Shown here one piece after another: positions 32,605-41,801 of a DNA stretch of 64,000 nucleotides. The position numbers and the translations under genes are program-made. The notes beneath the pieces were generated by a model. The model saw only the letters and a list, made by a program, of their open reading frames with translations. It was not told the DNA's origin and did not search any database. The DNA comes from Halorussus halophilus. GTDB lineage: Archaea > Halobacteriota > Halobacteria > Halobacteriales > Haladaptataceae. The DNA lies in assembly GCF_008831545.1 (NCBI RefSeq), contig NZ_CP044523.1, forward strand, positions 3,100,001 to 3,164,000, in the 5' to 3' direction. Positions within the stretch are counted from its first letter, which is position 1, and every line of letters starts with the position of its first letter.

Positions 32605-34077
32605 ATGTCACTCTCGCTCGAACGCCGTGCGGCCCTCTGGGGCGACCGCACGGCCGTCGTAGACGTCACCGACGACCAGCGAGTGAGCTACGCCGAACTG
32701 GACGAGCAAGCCGAATCGGCCGCGCGCCGACTTGCTGCACTGGGCGTCGAGGCAGGCGACGCCGTCGCAGTCGTCTCGCGCAATCGCATCGAGGTACTCG
32801 CGCTCCTGTTCGCCGCTCGGCGTCTCGGAGCTATCTTTGCCCCGATTTCGCACCGCCTCACACCGGCAACAGTCGAGGGGCCGCTCGACACGATTTCGCC
32901 CGCAGTCGTCGTCCACGAGGCGGCCCAGCGAGACCTCGTTCGGGAGGTTCCCGACGAGCGAATCCACAGTTTCGAGGAGTTCGCTCGGTTGGAGACCGAG
33001 TCCTACGAGCGGCCGAATTCGAACTCCGGGACGTCACTCTACCTGCATCCGGACCCAACACGGAAAACGCGCACCGACTCCCGGAGTGGGCCTCGCCGTG
33101 CGCCTCCCGTCGTGGACGTACCCACTCGCGCCGCCGAGTGGAACTGCGTCACCGTCGGGGCCGCGTGGGGTCTCGGGCGCGCAGACTGTGCGCCCGCCCT
33201 GTTACCACTTTCCGACCCCGACGGACTGCTCAGGACGGCCCTACCTCTACTGTACGCCGGTGGCCGAGTCGTCCTTCTGCGAGCGTTCGACCCGAGCGAC
33301 GCGCTGGAGACGATACAGCACGAGGGAGTCACGTTCTGTCTCGCAGGCGCGACAGAGTACCGCGAACTCGTCGCCGACGAGACGTTCGAACGCACGGACT
33401 TCGACGGTCTCGACTGGGCGGCCACGCGGACAGGACTCCCGACAGACGTGCGCGAGGCGGTCGCTCGACGCGTGCCCGTCGTTCGAATCTACGCCAGCGC
33501 GGAGACAGGGGCGAACTGTTACGTTCCGCCGGAGCGCGCCGACAGAGCGATGGACCCCGACTACGTCGGGCGTCCGTTTCCCGACTGTGAACTGCGCGTG
33601 GTCCGAGAGAGCGAGGAAGACGCCGAGCGAACAGCGGACGGTGAAGTCGGCGACCTCGAAGTTCGCGGGCCAGTGGTCGCCGCGGGGTACGTGGAAGACG
33701 GCGAACCCTTCCCAGAGTGGGTCGCCACGGGCGACGTTGCCTACCGCGAAGACGGCGATTACTGCGTCCTCGGCAGTTCTTCGGAGGAAGTTCGAGCGGG
33801 GAGCGAGCGCGTCCACCCCCGATTGGTCGAGCGCACGCTGGAACGCCACGAGGGTGTGACTGCGGCAGGCGTCGTGGGGGGAGGCGCGGGCGGCACGGAC
33901 GACGAACTTCGAGCGATGGTCGTCGGGTCGGCCGACGCCGCCGACGTTCGGGGGTTCGCACGCGAACGGCTTCCGAACGGGGCTGTTCCGCGCGAGATTA
34001 CGACCGTAGAGAGCCTCCCGCGACGACCGACGGGCGAAGTGAATCGGGCGAAACTGCGGCGGCAGTTGGACGGGTGA
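32605..34077 (+). CDS. Divergent AMP-binding (acyl-CoA synthetase-like) protein
   Basis: 490 residues with the fold pattern of adenylate-forming enzymes: VSYAELDEQAESAARRL, GDAVAVVSRNRIE, the A5-like IYASAETG and the TGDVAYREDGD motif (A7-like). Core catalytic motifs are lost: the Thr/Ser/Gly P-loop (TSGTTGKPK in the family) is missing around residues 140-165, the hinge reads EEVRAGSERVHPRLVE, and the catalytic Lys of PRTxTGK is Glu478 (PRRPTGEV). It probably cannot adenylate normally. It may bind acyl or AMP ligands, or use a different mechanism. The ATG gives family length. Confidence 0.8.
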   Translation: MSLSLERRAALWGDRTAVVDVTDDQRVSYAELDEQAESAARRLAALGVEAGDAVAVVSRNRIEVLALLFAARRLGAIFAPISHRLTPATVEGPLDTISPAVVVHEAAQRDLVREVPDERIHSFEEFARLETESYERPNSNSGTSLYLHPDPTRKTRTDSRSGPRRAPPVVDVPTRAAEWNCVTVGAAWGLGRADCAPALLPLSDPDGLLRTALPLLYAGGRVVLLRAFDPSDALETIQHEGVTFCLAGATEYRELVADETFERTDFDGLDWAATRTGLPTDVREAVARRVPVVRIYASAETGANCYVPPERADRAMDPDYVGRPFPDCELRVVRESEEDAERTADGEVGDLEVRGPVVAAGYVEDGEPFPEWVATGDVAYREDGDYCVLGSSSEEVRAGSERVHPRLVERTLERHEGVTAAGVVGGGAGGTDDELRAMVVGSADAADVRGFARERLPNGAVPREITTVESLPRRPTGEVNRAKLRRQLDG

Positions 34078-34183
34078 GAGACCGGAGACCCAGAACGCGA
34101 CTGCAGACCCCATCCGAACGCAGATACCGGCAGAACTCCCGGTAGCGCAAGCCCTTTTTGAACAGGGTGGCTTCGTTCCTGTA

Positions 34184-34936
34184 ATGACGCGACTTCGTAT
34201 CGCCTTCATCAACGCCGCCCACGAGGGGACCATGACGCGGCGGAACTTCCGGCGCGAACTGGACGCCGACCTCGTGGAGTTCGACGCGACCAGCGGCCAT
34301 CTCCCCGAGACGACCGACTTCGACGGCGTCGTCGTCTCCGGGTCGCGGTCGTCGGTCTACTGGGACGAAGAGTGGATAGTACCGACCAAGCGATGGGTCG
34401 GCGAGGCCATCGATGCTGGCGTCCCGTGTCTCGGCATCTGTTGGGGCCACCAGTTGCTCGCGGACGTTCTCGGCGGCGACGTGCAGGACATGGGCGAGTA
34501 CGAAATCGGCTACCGCGAGGTCGAACAGACCGGCGACTCCCGACTGTTCGACGGCGTAGACGAGCGATTCACCGTGTTTACGACTCACTCCGACGCGGTG
34601 GTCGAACTGCCGCCCGATGCGGAAGAGATTGCGGCCAACGACTACTCCAACCACGGGTTCCGGAAGAATCGAGTCTTCGGCTTGCAGTTCCACCCCGAGT
34701 ACGACACCGAGACCGCCAGAGACGTGACCGAGGGCAAGGACCTGCCCGACGAGCGCAAACAGCGAGTGCTGGACGGCATCACCGACGAGAACTACGCGAA
34801 GGCCAGCGAGGCGAAACTCGTCTTCGACAACTTCTGTGAGTTCGTGCGCGAAGTTCGGGAAGACGAGACAGGTGCGAACGACGCAGACGAAGACGAAGAC
34901 GAAACAGACGCCGAACCCAGCGCGAAAGCGGCGTAA
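34184..34936 (+). CDS. Class I glutamine amidotransferase-like protein
   Basis: 250 residues with the GATase1 triad region: nucleophile Cys in CLGICWGHQLLADVLGG, and His/Glu in GLQFHPEYD. Stand-alone members hydrolyse glutamine or act on gamma-glutamyl compounds. The C-terminal 25 residues are a Glu/Asp-rich acidic tail (DEDEDETDAEP). No synthase partner is adjacent, so the ammonia acceptor is not identified. The similarity is to the GuaA/GMP-synthase amidotransferase half. Confidence 0.88.
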   Translation: MTRLRIAFINAAHEGTMTRRNFRRELDADLVEFDATSGHLPETTDFDGVVVSGSRSSVYWDEEWIVPTKRWVGEAIDAGVPCLGICWGHQLLADVLGGDVQDMGEYEIGYREVEQTGDSRLFDGVDERFTVFTTHSDAVVELPPDAEEIAANDYSNHGFRKNRVFGLQFHPEYDTETARDVTEGKDLPDERKQRVLDGITDENYAKASEAKLVFDNFCEFVREVREDETGANDADEDEDETDAEPSAKAA

Positions 34937-35002
34937 AGAGTTCTTCTCCCAGTTTTTCTGTCGGCGTTAAAATACTTATAGCAAGGCGAACAACTTCCCG
35001 GT

Positions 35003-35947
35003 ATGCGACGTAGTACCGCCCTGACCCTCCTCGTAGCCGCGATGCTCCTCCTCGCTGGCTGCAACAATCTCCCCAGCGGTGGCACCGCCCCGCCGACCAC
35101 CGCCGGAGAATCGCCATCAGGCACGACAATCGGTGCAATCGACAAGACGACCAGGACGGACGAAACGACCAGGACGACCCAGACGACAGGCGAAGCGAAC
35201 ACCACGAACGAATCGGAGTCCCAACTGGCCCCCGGACTCACTAAGTCCGGCGTGACCGACGCCACTCTCTTAGCCGACGCTCACGCCGCTGTCTTGGCCA
35301 ACACCTCCTACACGGCAGAGAGCCAGCGACTGGCGTCGAACGGGACCGGGAATCAAAACGCGACCGTCGTCGTCCTCTCCCGAACGAACACCACGACGAA
35401 GGTCGCACACGAACCGACGCGCGTCTTCTGGCGGTACGACTTTTCGGGCAACGCGTCGGTGACGCCTGCTTTCCCACAGGACATCGAGGTCTGGTCGGGC
35501 GAGAACGAGACCTTCGAGGCCGTCGAAGGGCAGAACGGCACGACCTACCGAGAGTCGAACGGTCGCGGCGTCTCGGTGGCTAGCGCTCGAACTGGGCGTG
35601 ACACGCTCAGCGTGCTGTTCGGTTCGCTGAACACGAGCGTCACCCGAACGACGACGCAGAACGGAACGACCCTCTATCGAGTCAATTCGACCGGCGTCGC
35701 CGACAACGCGACTCTCGCCTCGCTGTTCGGAGTCGAGTCGGCGTCGAACGTCTCGATGACCGCACTCGTCGATTCCGACGGCTTGGTCCACGAGTACCAC
35801 GTCGAGTACGACGCCACGTCGGGCAACCGGACGTGGCACGTCAGCCAGACGAGTCGGTTCACGGCGCTCGGCGAGACGACCGTCGAGCGACCGCCGTGGT
35901 ACGACGAGGCAGTGAACGCGACGGCGACGAACGAGTCGAGCAGGTAG
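35003..35947 (+). CDS. Secreted lipoprotein, DUF7537-like
   Basis: A Sec-type signal (MRRSTALTLLVAAMLLLAGC) with lipobox Cys marks an extracellular lipid-anchored protein of 314 residues. A Thr/Ser-rich linker (residues 25-75) precedes a strand-rich domain with many NxT/NxS glycosylation-like sites. It resembles a large haloarchaeal lipoprotein family (probably DUF7537) of unknown function. A TATA-like tacttatag lies about 25 bases before ATG 35003, so the leader is very short. Confidence 0.8.
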   Translation: MRRSTALTLLVAAMLLLAGCNNLPSGGTAPPTTAGESPSGTTIGAIDKTTRTDETTRTTQTTGEANTTNESESQLAPGLTKSGVTDATLLADAHAAVLANTSYTAESQRLASNGTGNQNATVVVLSRTNTTTKVAHEPTRVFWRYDFSGNASVTPAFPQDIEVWSGENETFEAVEGQNGTTYRESNGRGVSVASARTGRDTLSVLFGSLNTSVTRTTTQNGTTLYRVNSTGVADNATLASLFGVESASNVSMTALVDSDGLVHEYHVEYDATSGNRTWHVSQTSRFTALGETTVERPPWYDEAVNATATNESSR

Positions 35948-35959
35948 GGAGGCGAGCAA

Positions 35960-36478
35960 CTAATTTCCAGCGGGTGAACGCTCGCCGGTGTCGCCCTGCG
36001 GAGCGACGCCGGAAATCCGTAGCGCGTGGTTGCTGGCGAGCAAGCAGAGTATCGACGCGACGATGATTAGTGCGTCCAAGAGCGTGGGCAACAAGCCGAG
36101 CGAGACGATGAGCGTCGTCGCGCACGCTGGAGCGTGACGAAGGTCGGTAACGACCATACCGCCAGTCGTTAGCGTCACCGAAAGGATGCCACTGACAGCG
36201 AGCGACACGCCAGCGGGCGAGAGCGCAGGCGGTGGCGACGTGACGACGAGTCCGGGCGCGAGGACGTAGTAGGCGAGCAGGCCTGCGACGATGCCGACGA
36301 GGTGTCCGCCTGCGACGCGGCGCGGATGGCTCTCGGGCGCTCGCGGCTTCGTCGCCAGCAGATACGCAGAGGGACCGAGACTGGGGAAGAGGAAGGTCCG
36401 ACCGGTCGCCACGGCGAATACTCCTACGACGAGAAGCAAGAGACCCGCCGTCACGCTCGCACGTATCGCCTTGGGCAC
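35960..36478 (-). CDS. HPP family membrane protein
   Basis: 172 residues with about five hydrophobic segments, the GRTFLFPSLGPSAYLLATKPRAPESHPRRVAGGHLVG signature of the HPP family (a PSL...HP motif and a G-rich loop), and C-terminal LRHAPACATTLIVSLG. Some cyanobacterial HPP members transport nitrite into plastids or cells; the archaeal role is open. I use GTG 36478 because the frame upstream overlaps the promoter of the divergent gene. It ends 12 bases from the convergent lipoprotein gene. Confidence 0.8.
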   Translation of the reverse strand: MPKAIRASVTAGLLLLVVGVFAVATGRTFLFPSLGPSAYLLATKPRAPESHPRRVAGGHLVGIVAGLLAYYVLAPGLVVTSPPPALSPAGVSLAVSGILSVTLTTGGMVVTDLRHAPACATTLIVSLGLLPTLLDALIIVASILCLLASNHALRISGVAPQGDTGERSPAGN

Positions 36479-36572
36479 ACCTCCCCGTCTTCGCTCCGGA
36501 GGCTTAAGACTGCGGAAGGGGCCTCGTAGTGGGTGATTTCGCCGACAGCGTCGGGGTTCCGGGGTGAGATTG

Positions 36573-36580
36573 TATATAAA
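36573..36580 (+). promoter_or_regulatory. TATA box of the DUF7344 gene
   Basis: The sequence tatataaa lies 55-62 bases before the ATG at 36636, in an otherwise GC-rich divergent promoter region between the HPP gene and the DUF7344 gene. Confidence 0.6.
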
Positions 36581-36635
36581 TGCCTTTATCTGTGAACCAC
36601 CAGAGACACCCCCGGCAAACGCGTATCGCAATAAG

Positions 36636-37058
36636 ATGAAAGACGGAATCACGGACGGCAACGGGGCGAACGGTGGTTCGGAGTCGGTAACGACACCTCG
36701 CCAACCGGACATCGAGGCTCCGCCGCTGTCGCAGGACAACGTCTTCGACGCGCTCGCGTCGCGCCGGAGTCGGTACATCCTCGTCTACCTCCGCGACGCC
36801 GAGGAACCGGCGTCGGTCGAAACAGTGGCCGACACGGTGGCGTCGTGGGAGACGGGGAAGTCCATCGACCTCGTCTCCAACGAACACCGCAGTCGCGTGT
36901 TCACCTCGCTGTGTCACTCGCAGTTGCCGAAACTGTCGATGATGGGGCTGGTCGAGTACGACCAAGACGACCACGTCGTCAGTCGTGGGCCGCACGCCGA
37001 GCAAGCCGACGCGTATCTCGACGTCGCCGTGGCCCGCGACGAGAACGTCGAAACGTAG
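36636..37058 (+). CDS. DUF7344 winged-helix regulator
   Basis: A 140-residue haloarchaeal DNA-binding-like protein. After an acidic, disordered N-terminus, residues 30-130 match the DUF7344 winged helix: NVFDALASRRSRYILVYLRD, TVADTVASWETGK, RVFTSLCHSQLPKLSMMGLVEYD. Paralogues abound in haloarchaea and are thought to be transcriptional regulators; targets are unknown. It is divergent from HPP and upstream of an acyl-CoA dehydrogenase gene that starts 100 bases later. Confidence 0.85.
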   Translation: MKDGITDGNGANGGSESVTTPRQPDIEAPPLSQDNVFDALASRRSRYILVYLRDAEEPASVETVADTVASWETGKSIDLVSNEHRSRVFTSLCHSQLPKLSMMGLVEYDQDDHVVSRGPHAEQADAYLDVAVARDENVET

Positions 37059-37158
37059 CGGTTTCGAGCAGAGAGAAGGTCACGAGGGAGCAGCGGCGGA
37101 CGGTAATTCTTGCGAACGAGTAGGAGCGTTTTTCACGCTCGCTCGCCCACACAACGGC

Positions 37159-38322
37159 ATGCTCGATTACGTCTCACTCGAAGACGACCTCGGCCAAGAG
37201 GAGCGGATGGTCCGAGACACTGCCCGCGAGTTCGTAGAGGAGAAGGTTCGCCCCGACATCGGCGACCACTTCGAGGCCGGAACGTTCCCGAAGGAGATTA
37301 TCTCCGAGATGGGCGAACTCGGCTTCTACGCGCCGAATCTGGACGGCTACGGCCTGCCGAACCTCAGCGAGACGGCCTACGGTCTGTTGATGCAGGAACT
37401 GGAAGCCTGCGACTCCGGCCTTCGTTCGATGGCCAGCGTGCAGGGCGCGCTCGTGATGTACCCGATTCACGCGTTTGGCTCCGAAGAGCAGAAAGAGCGC
37501 TGGCTTCCGGACATGGGCGAAGGCAAAGCCATCGGCTGTTTCGGCCTCACGGAACCGGAACACGGCTCGAACCCCTCCAATATGGAGACCTACGCCGAGA
37601 AGGAAGGCGACGAGTACGTCCTCAACGGCTCGAAGACGTGGATTACGAACTCCCCGATTTCGGATGTGGCAGTCGTCTGGGCCAAAGACCGCTCGGCAGA
37701 GGAGAACCCAGTTCGTGGCTTCCTCGTCGAAACCGACAAGGACGGCGTGACGACGAACAAGATAGACGAGAAGCTCTCGCTCCGAGCGTCTATCACGGGT
37801 GAAATCGGCCTGAACAACGTCTACGTGGACGAGGCCGACGTGCTGCCCGGCGTCGAAGGGATGAAAGGCCCGCTCTCCTGTCTCACGCAGGCCCGCTACG
37901 GCATCGCGTGGGGTGCGGTCGGCGCGGCGCGGGACTGCTTCGAAACGGCACGGGACTACGCTACCGAGCGCGACCAGTTCGGCGGTCCCATCGCACGCTT
38001 CCAGATTCAACAGCAGAAACTCGCGGAGATGGCCACCCAGATTACGACGAGTCAACTGCTCGCCCACCGACTCGCCGAACTGAAAGAGCGCGGCGACCTG
38101 CGACCACAGCACGTCTCGATGGCCAAGCGCAACAACGTCCGGATGGCCCGCGACCAAGCGCGAATCGCCCGCGAGATGCTCGGCGGCAACGGCATCACGA
38201 CGGACTACCCACCGATGCGCCACATGGCGAACATGGAGACGGTGTACACCTACGAGGGCACCCACGACATCCACACGCTGATTCTGGGCCAAGACCTCAC
38301 CGGGATTGCGGCGTTCGAGTGA
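37159..38322 (+). CDS. Glutaryl-CoA dehydrogenase-like acyl-CoA dehydrogenase
   Basis: 387 residues, FAD-dependent acyl-CoA dehydrogenase fold. The sequence is closest in pattern to glutaryl-CoA dehydrogenase: FGLTEPEHGSNPSNMETYA, LNGSKTWITNSPISDVAVVWA, EKLSLRASITGEI, and YEGTHDIHTLILGQDLTG with the base-position Glu366. That enzyme oxidises and decarboxylates glutaryl-CoA to crotonyl-CoA. No CoA-transferase or other catabolic gene is next to it, so the substrate is only inferred. ATG 37159. Confidence 0.88.
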   Translation: MLDYVSLEDDLGQEERMVRDTAREFVEEKVRPDIGDHFEAGTFPKEIISEMGELGFYAPNLDGYGLPNLSETAYGLLMQELEACDSGLRSMASVQGALVMYPIHAFGSEEQKERWLPDMGEGKAIGCFGLTEPEHGSNPSNMETYAEKEGDEYVLNGSKTWITNSPISDVAVVWAKDRSAEENPVRGFLVETDKDGVTTNKIDEKLSLRASITGEIGLNNVYVDEADVLPGVEGMKGPLSCLTQARYGIAWGAVGAARDCFETARDYATERDQFGGPIARFQIQQQKLAEMATQITTSQLLAHRLAELKERGDLRPQHVSMAKRNNVRMARDQARIAREMLGGNGITTDYPPMRHMANMETVYTYEGTHDIHTLILGQDLTGIAAFE

Positions 38323-38369
38323 CCCTGTAGAGTCCGAGAACGAGTGTTCTCGAACGCAACTTACCGAAC

Positions 38370-38765
38370 CTACAGTTCGTACGTCGTAGTGCTTCCTTGC
38401 GCTGAAATTCGAACTTCGCTGACCGTGAAGTTCGTCGTGTCGAGACCACGGACGTCCTCATCGAGTTCGTTCGTCAGGTCGAACTTGGTCCGAGACGGAA
38501 CGTAGGTCAGATAGACCGTCTCGTCGTAGGGCATCGTCGCCATCTCGGTGAATTCTACGTAGCCGCCATCGACGGTGACGTGCGCTCCTTTCGGGAGGGT
38601 TTCGCCTTCGGGCGGCGTGATAGCGACGACTCGAATCTCCGAGTCGTTCACCGAAACCGACTCGACAGACACGTCGTACTGGGGTCCCGAATCGACCGGG
38701 AGGGCACTGCAACCGGAGAGTGCCAGAAATCCGAGGAGGACAGCGATCAGTATCTTGGAGGGCAT
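38370..38765 (-). CDS. Small secreted lipoprotein
   Basis: 131 residues: MPSKILIAVLLGFLALSGC is a Sec lipoprotein signal, followed by a 110-residue strand-rich domain (YDVSVESVSVNDSEIRVVAITP) that resembles a small immunoglobulin-like or PepSY-like fold only by eye. No cysteine other than the lipobox. Convergent with the dehydrogenase gene. Function unknown. Confidence 0.72.
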   Translation of the reverse strand: MPSKILIAVLLGFLALSGCSALPVDSGPQYDVSVESVSVNDSEIRVVAITPPEGETLPKGAHVTVDGGYVEFTEMATMPYDETVYLTYVPSRTKFDLTNELDEDVRGLDTTNFTVSEVRISAQGSTTTYEL

Positions 38766-38864
38766 CGGTCTGCCATTACGTAGACCGCCTGATAAAATGG
38801 CGGTGTGAAAGCGAGTGCAGTACCTCCGCCGACAGTTAAGTCACCACGCTCCGATACCCCAGTT

Positions 38865-39302
38865 ATGAACGGCACCGGAACCGTCGAAGCGATTCACGTC
38901 GCCGCCGAGGAGGGCGAAGCGACGGAAGGCATCGAATCGGTAGAGGCAGTCGCGGGCGAGGGACTCCGTGGGGACCGCAAGTTCGGCGGCGACAGTTTCG
39001 ACCTGTCGCTCATCGAGCAGGAAGCAATCGACGCAGTCGCCGAGGACGGCATCGAGATGAGCGACGGCGAACACCGCCGCCAGATTACCACCAGCGATGC
39101 CGCGCTAAACCATCTCGTCGGCGAGCGGTTTCGAGTGGGAGAGGTCGTCTGCGAGGGCATCGAACTCTGTGAACCCTGTAGTCACCTCGAATCGCTGACC
39201 GAGAAGGGTGCGGTGTCGGCGTTCCTGCACCGCGGGGGCCTGAACGCCGAAATCCTCGAATCTGGGACGATTCGAGCAGGCGACGAGATAGAAAAGTTGT
39301 AG
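38865..39302 (+). CDS. MOSC-domain protein
   Basis: 145 residues, the MOSC (molybdenum-cofactor sulfurase C-terminal) fold. GEGLRGDRKFG, LIEQEAIDAV, and the conserved Cys in GIELCEPCSHLE match the group that transfers sulfur or carries a Moco ligand. Stand-alone small MOSC proteins such as YiiM can reduce N-hydroxylated compounds; the role here is not determined. ATG 38865 is preferred over 38805, which lies in the promoter of the neighbour. Confidence 0.88.
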   Translation: MNGTGTVEAIHVAAEEGEATEGIESVEAVAGEGLRGDRKFGGDSFDLSLIEQEAIDAVAEDGIEMSDGEHRRQITTSDAALNHLVGERFRVGEVVCEGIELCEPCSHLESLTEKGAVSAFLHRGGLNAEILESGTIRAGDEIEKL

Positions 39303-39309
39303 CCCGAAC

Positions 39310-39675
39310 TTACTTCCTCGCTGGCGGGTTCGCGCTCACTATCTTCCCCCACCACGCGCGGTGGTCGGCGACCCACCGGTAGAGCGGTTCCCGAACGTAT
39401 TCTCGGCCGGGAATCTCGCTGAACGCCTCGGCGAAGGGGGTCGCGGGCGAGTCGATGCGACACAGAATCTCCTCGGTCGCCGCACCACAGGAGTAGACTC
39501 GCTCGTCGGTCAGCAAGTGAACGCACCGCTCGTAGTCGTCGGGCAGACGGGTGCGCTGGCCAGTCGTCAGTTCCGAGAAGCCCACGAGGTCGAAGTCGCC
39601 GTGACGGGCGGCGTACCCCGCCGACCACGTGCAGAAGCCACAGTCGTCGTCGTAGACGACGGTCGGGCGACTCAT
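39310..39675 (-). CDS. DCC-family thiol-disulfide oxidoreductase (DUF393)
   Basis: 121 residues, thioredoxin-like DCC family. The N-terminal VVYDDDCGFCTWSAGY is the family DxxCxxC motif (Cys in positions 12 and 15). PTTP-type residues follow. Members are proposed to reduce disulfides. Its ATG overlaps by one base the stop codon of the upstream FAD reductase gene (TAATG), so the two are translationally coupled and could form one redox chain. Confidence 0.87.
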   Translation of the reverse strand: MSRPTVVYDDDCGFCTWSAGYAARHGDFDLVGFSELTTGQRTRLPDDYERCVHLLTDERVYSCGAATEEILCRIDSPATPFAEAFSEIPGREYVREPLYRWVADHRAWWGKIVSANPPARK

Positions 39676-40730
39676 TATCCGAACCCCTCGCTCTCGGCGC
39701 AGTCGTTCGGCACGCCGATTCGAGACACCGTGTCGGTCAACCCTTCGACCATCGCGTTCGTGCCGCAGGCGTACACCTCCGCGTGGTCGGGGTCGATGCG
39801 AGCGTCGATGTCGTAGGCAGGCGACTCTTCGGCGACTGTTTCGGCACTTTCCGGGAGGTCGGCACCTCCGAGGGCGTCGTCTGCGACGTACTTCAACAGC
39901 GTCTGCTGGACGTAGGCCGTCTCGCCGTCCCACCCGGTGAGACAGTGTTCGCGCGAGACCGTCGGGACGAAGTGGAAGTTCTCGCATTCGTCGGCCAGTC
40001 GCTGAAACGCCTCGCGGTACGCGAGGTCGTCTTTCCACCCCGCGCCGAGGAAGAGCCACACGTCGCGTTTCCCTTTCTCGTACTCGTCGCGGCCCTCCTG
40101 AAACGTGTAGTCTATCATGCTCTTGAACGGCGCGACACCGGTGCCGGTGGCGAGAAAAACCACGTCGCGCGCCGACGGCTCCTGAAGCGTGAAGTCGCCG
40201 TTCGGCCCTCGCAAGACGACTTCGTCGCCCTCCTCGATTGTGTCTGCGAGACGTGGCGTGAGCGTTCCGCCGGGGACCCTGCGGACGCAGATTTCGACGT
40301 ACTCGTCGTTCGGCGAGGAGGCGATGGAGTAGGGCCGGGGCGTCCCGTCGTAGCGCACGGTGACGTACTGACCGGGAACGAAGTCGATGTCCGTCTCCTC
40401 TTCTTCGAACTCGATGCGGAGCAACGAGGGGTACGGTCGCTCGCTTCGGGCGCGGAGCGTCAAGAGCGTCTCGGTCAGTTCGGGCGGTTCGTCGGAGTTC
40501 TCCCAACACTCCGCGAGTACGTCCCAGTCGATTTCTTTGCCGTTGGCCGACTCGGCCTCCGCTAGCCAGTCACCACAGTCGTGGCGGTCCAGTAGCCGAC
40601 TGGTCACTTTGTGGACCTCCTCGTGGCGGTTGTGGTCCATCGTCTCGACGGCGACGACTCGCGCCCCCTCCGTTATCATGGGCAGTTCCTCGGCCGCCTC
40701 GTGTTGGGACATGTGGTCCCGGACCGTCAT
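39675..40730 (-). CDS. FAD/NAD(P)-dependent oxidoreductase (FNR-like)
   Basis: 351 residues. An N-terminal acidic region of about 110 residues precedes a ferredoxin-reductase-like module: FAD-binding RPYSIASSP, GGTLTPRLAD, then NAD(P)-binding GTGVAPFKSM and the conserved Cys region EVYACGTNAMVEG. It transfers electrons between NAD(P)H and an acceptor. Coupling with the DCC thiol protein downstream (one-base overlap) suggests that protein as acceptor. The N-terminal extension has no named domain. Confidence 0.87.
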   Translation of the reverse strand: MTVRDHMSQHEAAEELPMITEGARVVAVETMDHNRHEEVHKVTSRLLDRHDCGDWLAEAESANGKEIDWDVLAECWENSDEPPELTETLLTLRARSERPYPSLLRIEFEEEETDIDFVPGQYVTVRYDGTPRPYSIASSPNDEYVEICVRRVPGGTLTPRLADTIEEGDEVVLRGPNGDFTLQEPSARDVVFLATGTGVAPFKSMIDYTFQEGRDEYEKGKRDVWLFLGAGWKDDLAYREAFQRLADECENFHFVPTVSREHCLTGWDGETAYVQQTLLKYVADDALGGADLPESAETVAEESPAYDIDARIDPDHAEVYACGTNAMVEGLTDTVSRIGVPNDCAESEGFG

Positions 40731-40958
40731 ACCCTAAAATTCAGTGCGGGGCGGTATAAATCGGATGGAAGCCCGGTGTCGCTGATTCCACGGCTTCGCC
40801 GTTCCAGTACGAGGCCTTCGCTACTCGCGGGTCGCTCTCGCTCACTTCGTTCGCTCGGTTCTTCGAACATCGCTCCCCGCTCGTTTGGACGAGATTTCTG
40901 CGGAATCTCGCTCCCTCCGGTCGCGCACGCCTCGCTCCTTCCAATCGCTCACACCTCG

Positions 40959-41750
40959 CTAGTTCCACGCCGCGTCGTCGGGGTCCACGAGTCTCTCTTC
41001 TCGGTCGATGGCGTCGATTTGCGCCAGTTCGTCGTCGGTCAGTTCGGGGGGAGAGAGGTTCGCCCGGAGATGCTCCTCGCCAGTCGCTTTCGGGATGGGG
41101 ACGACGCCCTCACGAGCGTCCAGCCACGCTAAGCTAATCGCCTCTGGCGTGGTGTCGTACTGCTCGGCGAGGTCTACGAGTTCGTCTACGTCGCTCGCGT
41201 CACCTCGCATCAGTGGCGCGTACGCGACGACTGTGATGTCGTGCGCTCGGCAGTAGTCGAGCAAGTCGTCTTGCGGGAGCAGTGGATGCATCTCGACTTG
41301 GTTGGCGACGATAGGTGAATCCAGAATTTCGTCGGCTTCTTCCAGCAGTTCGACGGTGAAGTTGCTCACGCCGACGTTCTTGGTGACGCCGTCTTCTCGG
41401 AGTTCGTCGAACGCAGGGAGCGTCTCCTCGGCGTCGTAGGCCTTCATCGGCCAGTGGACGTAGAAGAGGTCTACCTGCTCGACGCCGAGTCGGTCGAGGC
41501 TCTCGTCGGCCGTCCTCAACACGTCCTCGGGGGCGAGATTTTCGGGCAGGACCTTCGTAGCGAGGAACACGTCCTCGCGGGGGACGTCGCTCTCGGCGAT
41601 GCCGTCGCCGACTGCGTCCTCGTTTTCGTACATCTGGGCCGTGTCGAGGTGTCGATACCCCAGTTCGAGCGCGGTCGCGACGCTCTCGGTACACTGGTCT
41701 GGGTCGTCGTTGCCGGAGGTTCCGAGACCCGGACTCGGGACGTGAGTCAT
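40959..41750 (-). CDS. Aldo/keto reductase
   Basis: 263 residues, AKR superfamily (beta/alpha)8 barrel. Catalytic residues are in DTAQMYENEDAVGDG (Asp, Tyr), VFLATKVLPENL (Lys) and YVHWPMK (His); VGVSNF and VPIPKATGEEHL are also family signatures. NADPH-dependent reduction of aldehydes or ketones, typically AKR5-like. It lacks a nearby pathway. The 220 bases between this gene and the FAD reductase hold no gene, only a short tandem of CTCGCT-like words. Confidence 0.93.
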   Translation of the reverse strand: MTHVPSPGLGTSGNDDPDQCTESVATALELGYRHLDTAQMYENEDAVGDGIAESDVPREDVFLATKVLPENLAPEDVLRTADESLDRLGVEQVDLFYVHWPMKAYDAEETLPAFDELREDGVTKNVGVSNFTVELLEEADEILDSPIVANQVEMHPLLPQDDLLDYCRAHDITVVAYAPLMRGDASDVDELVDLAEQYDTTPEAISLAWLDAREGVVPIPKATGEEHLRANLSPPELTDDELAQIDAIDREERLVDPDDAAWN

Positions 41751-41801
41751 ACTCGTGGAATGTCTGTGAGCGGGGAAAAAGCTACGCGCGTCGGCAAGGC
41801 G

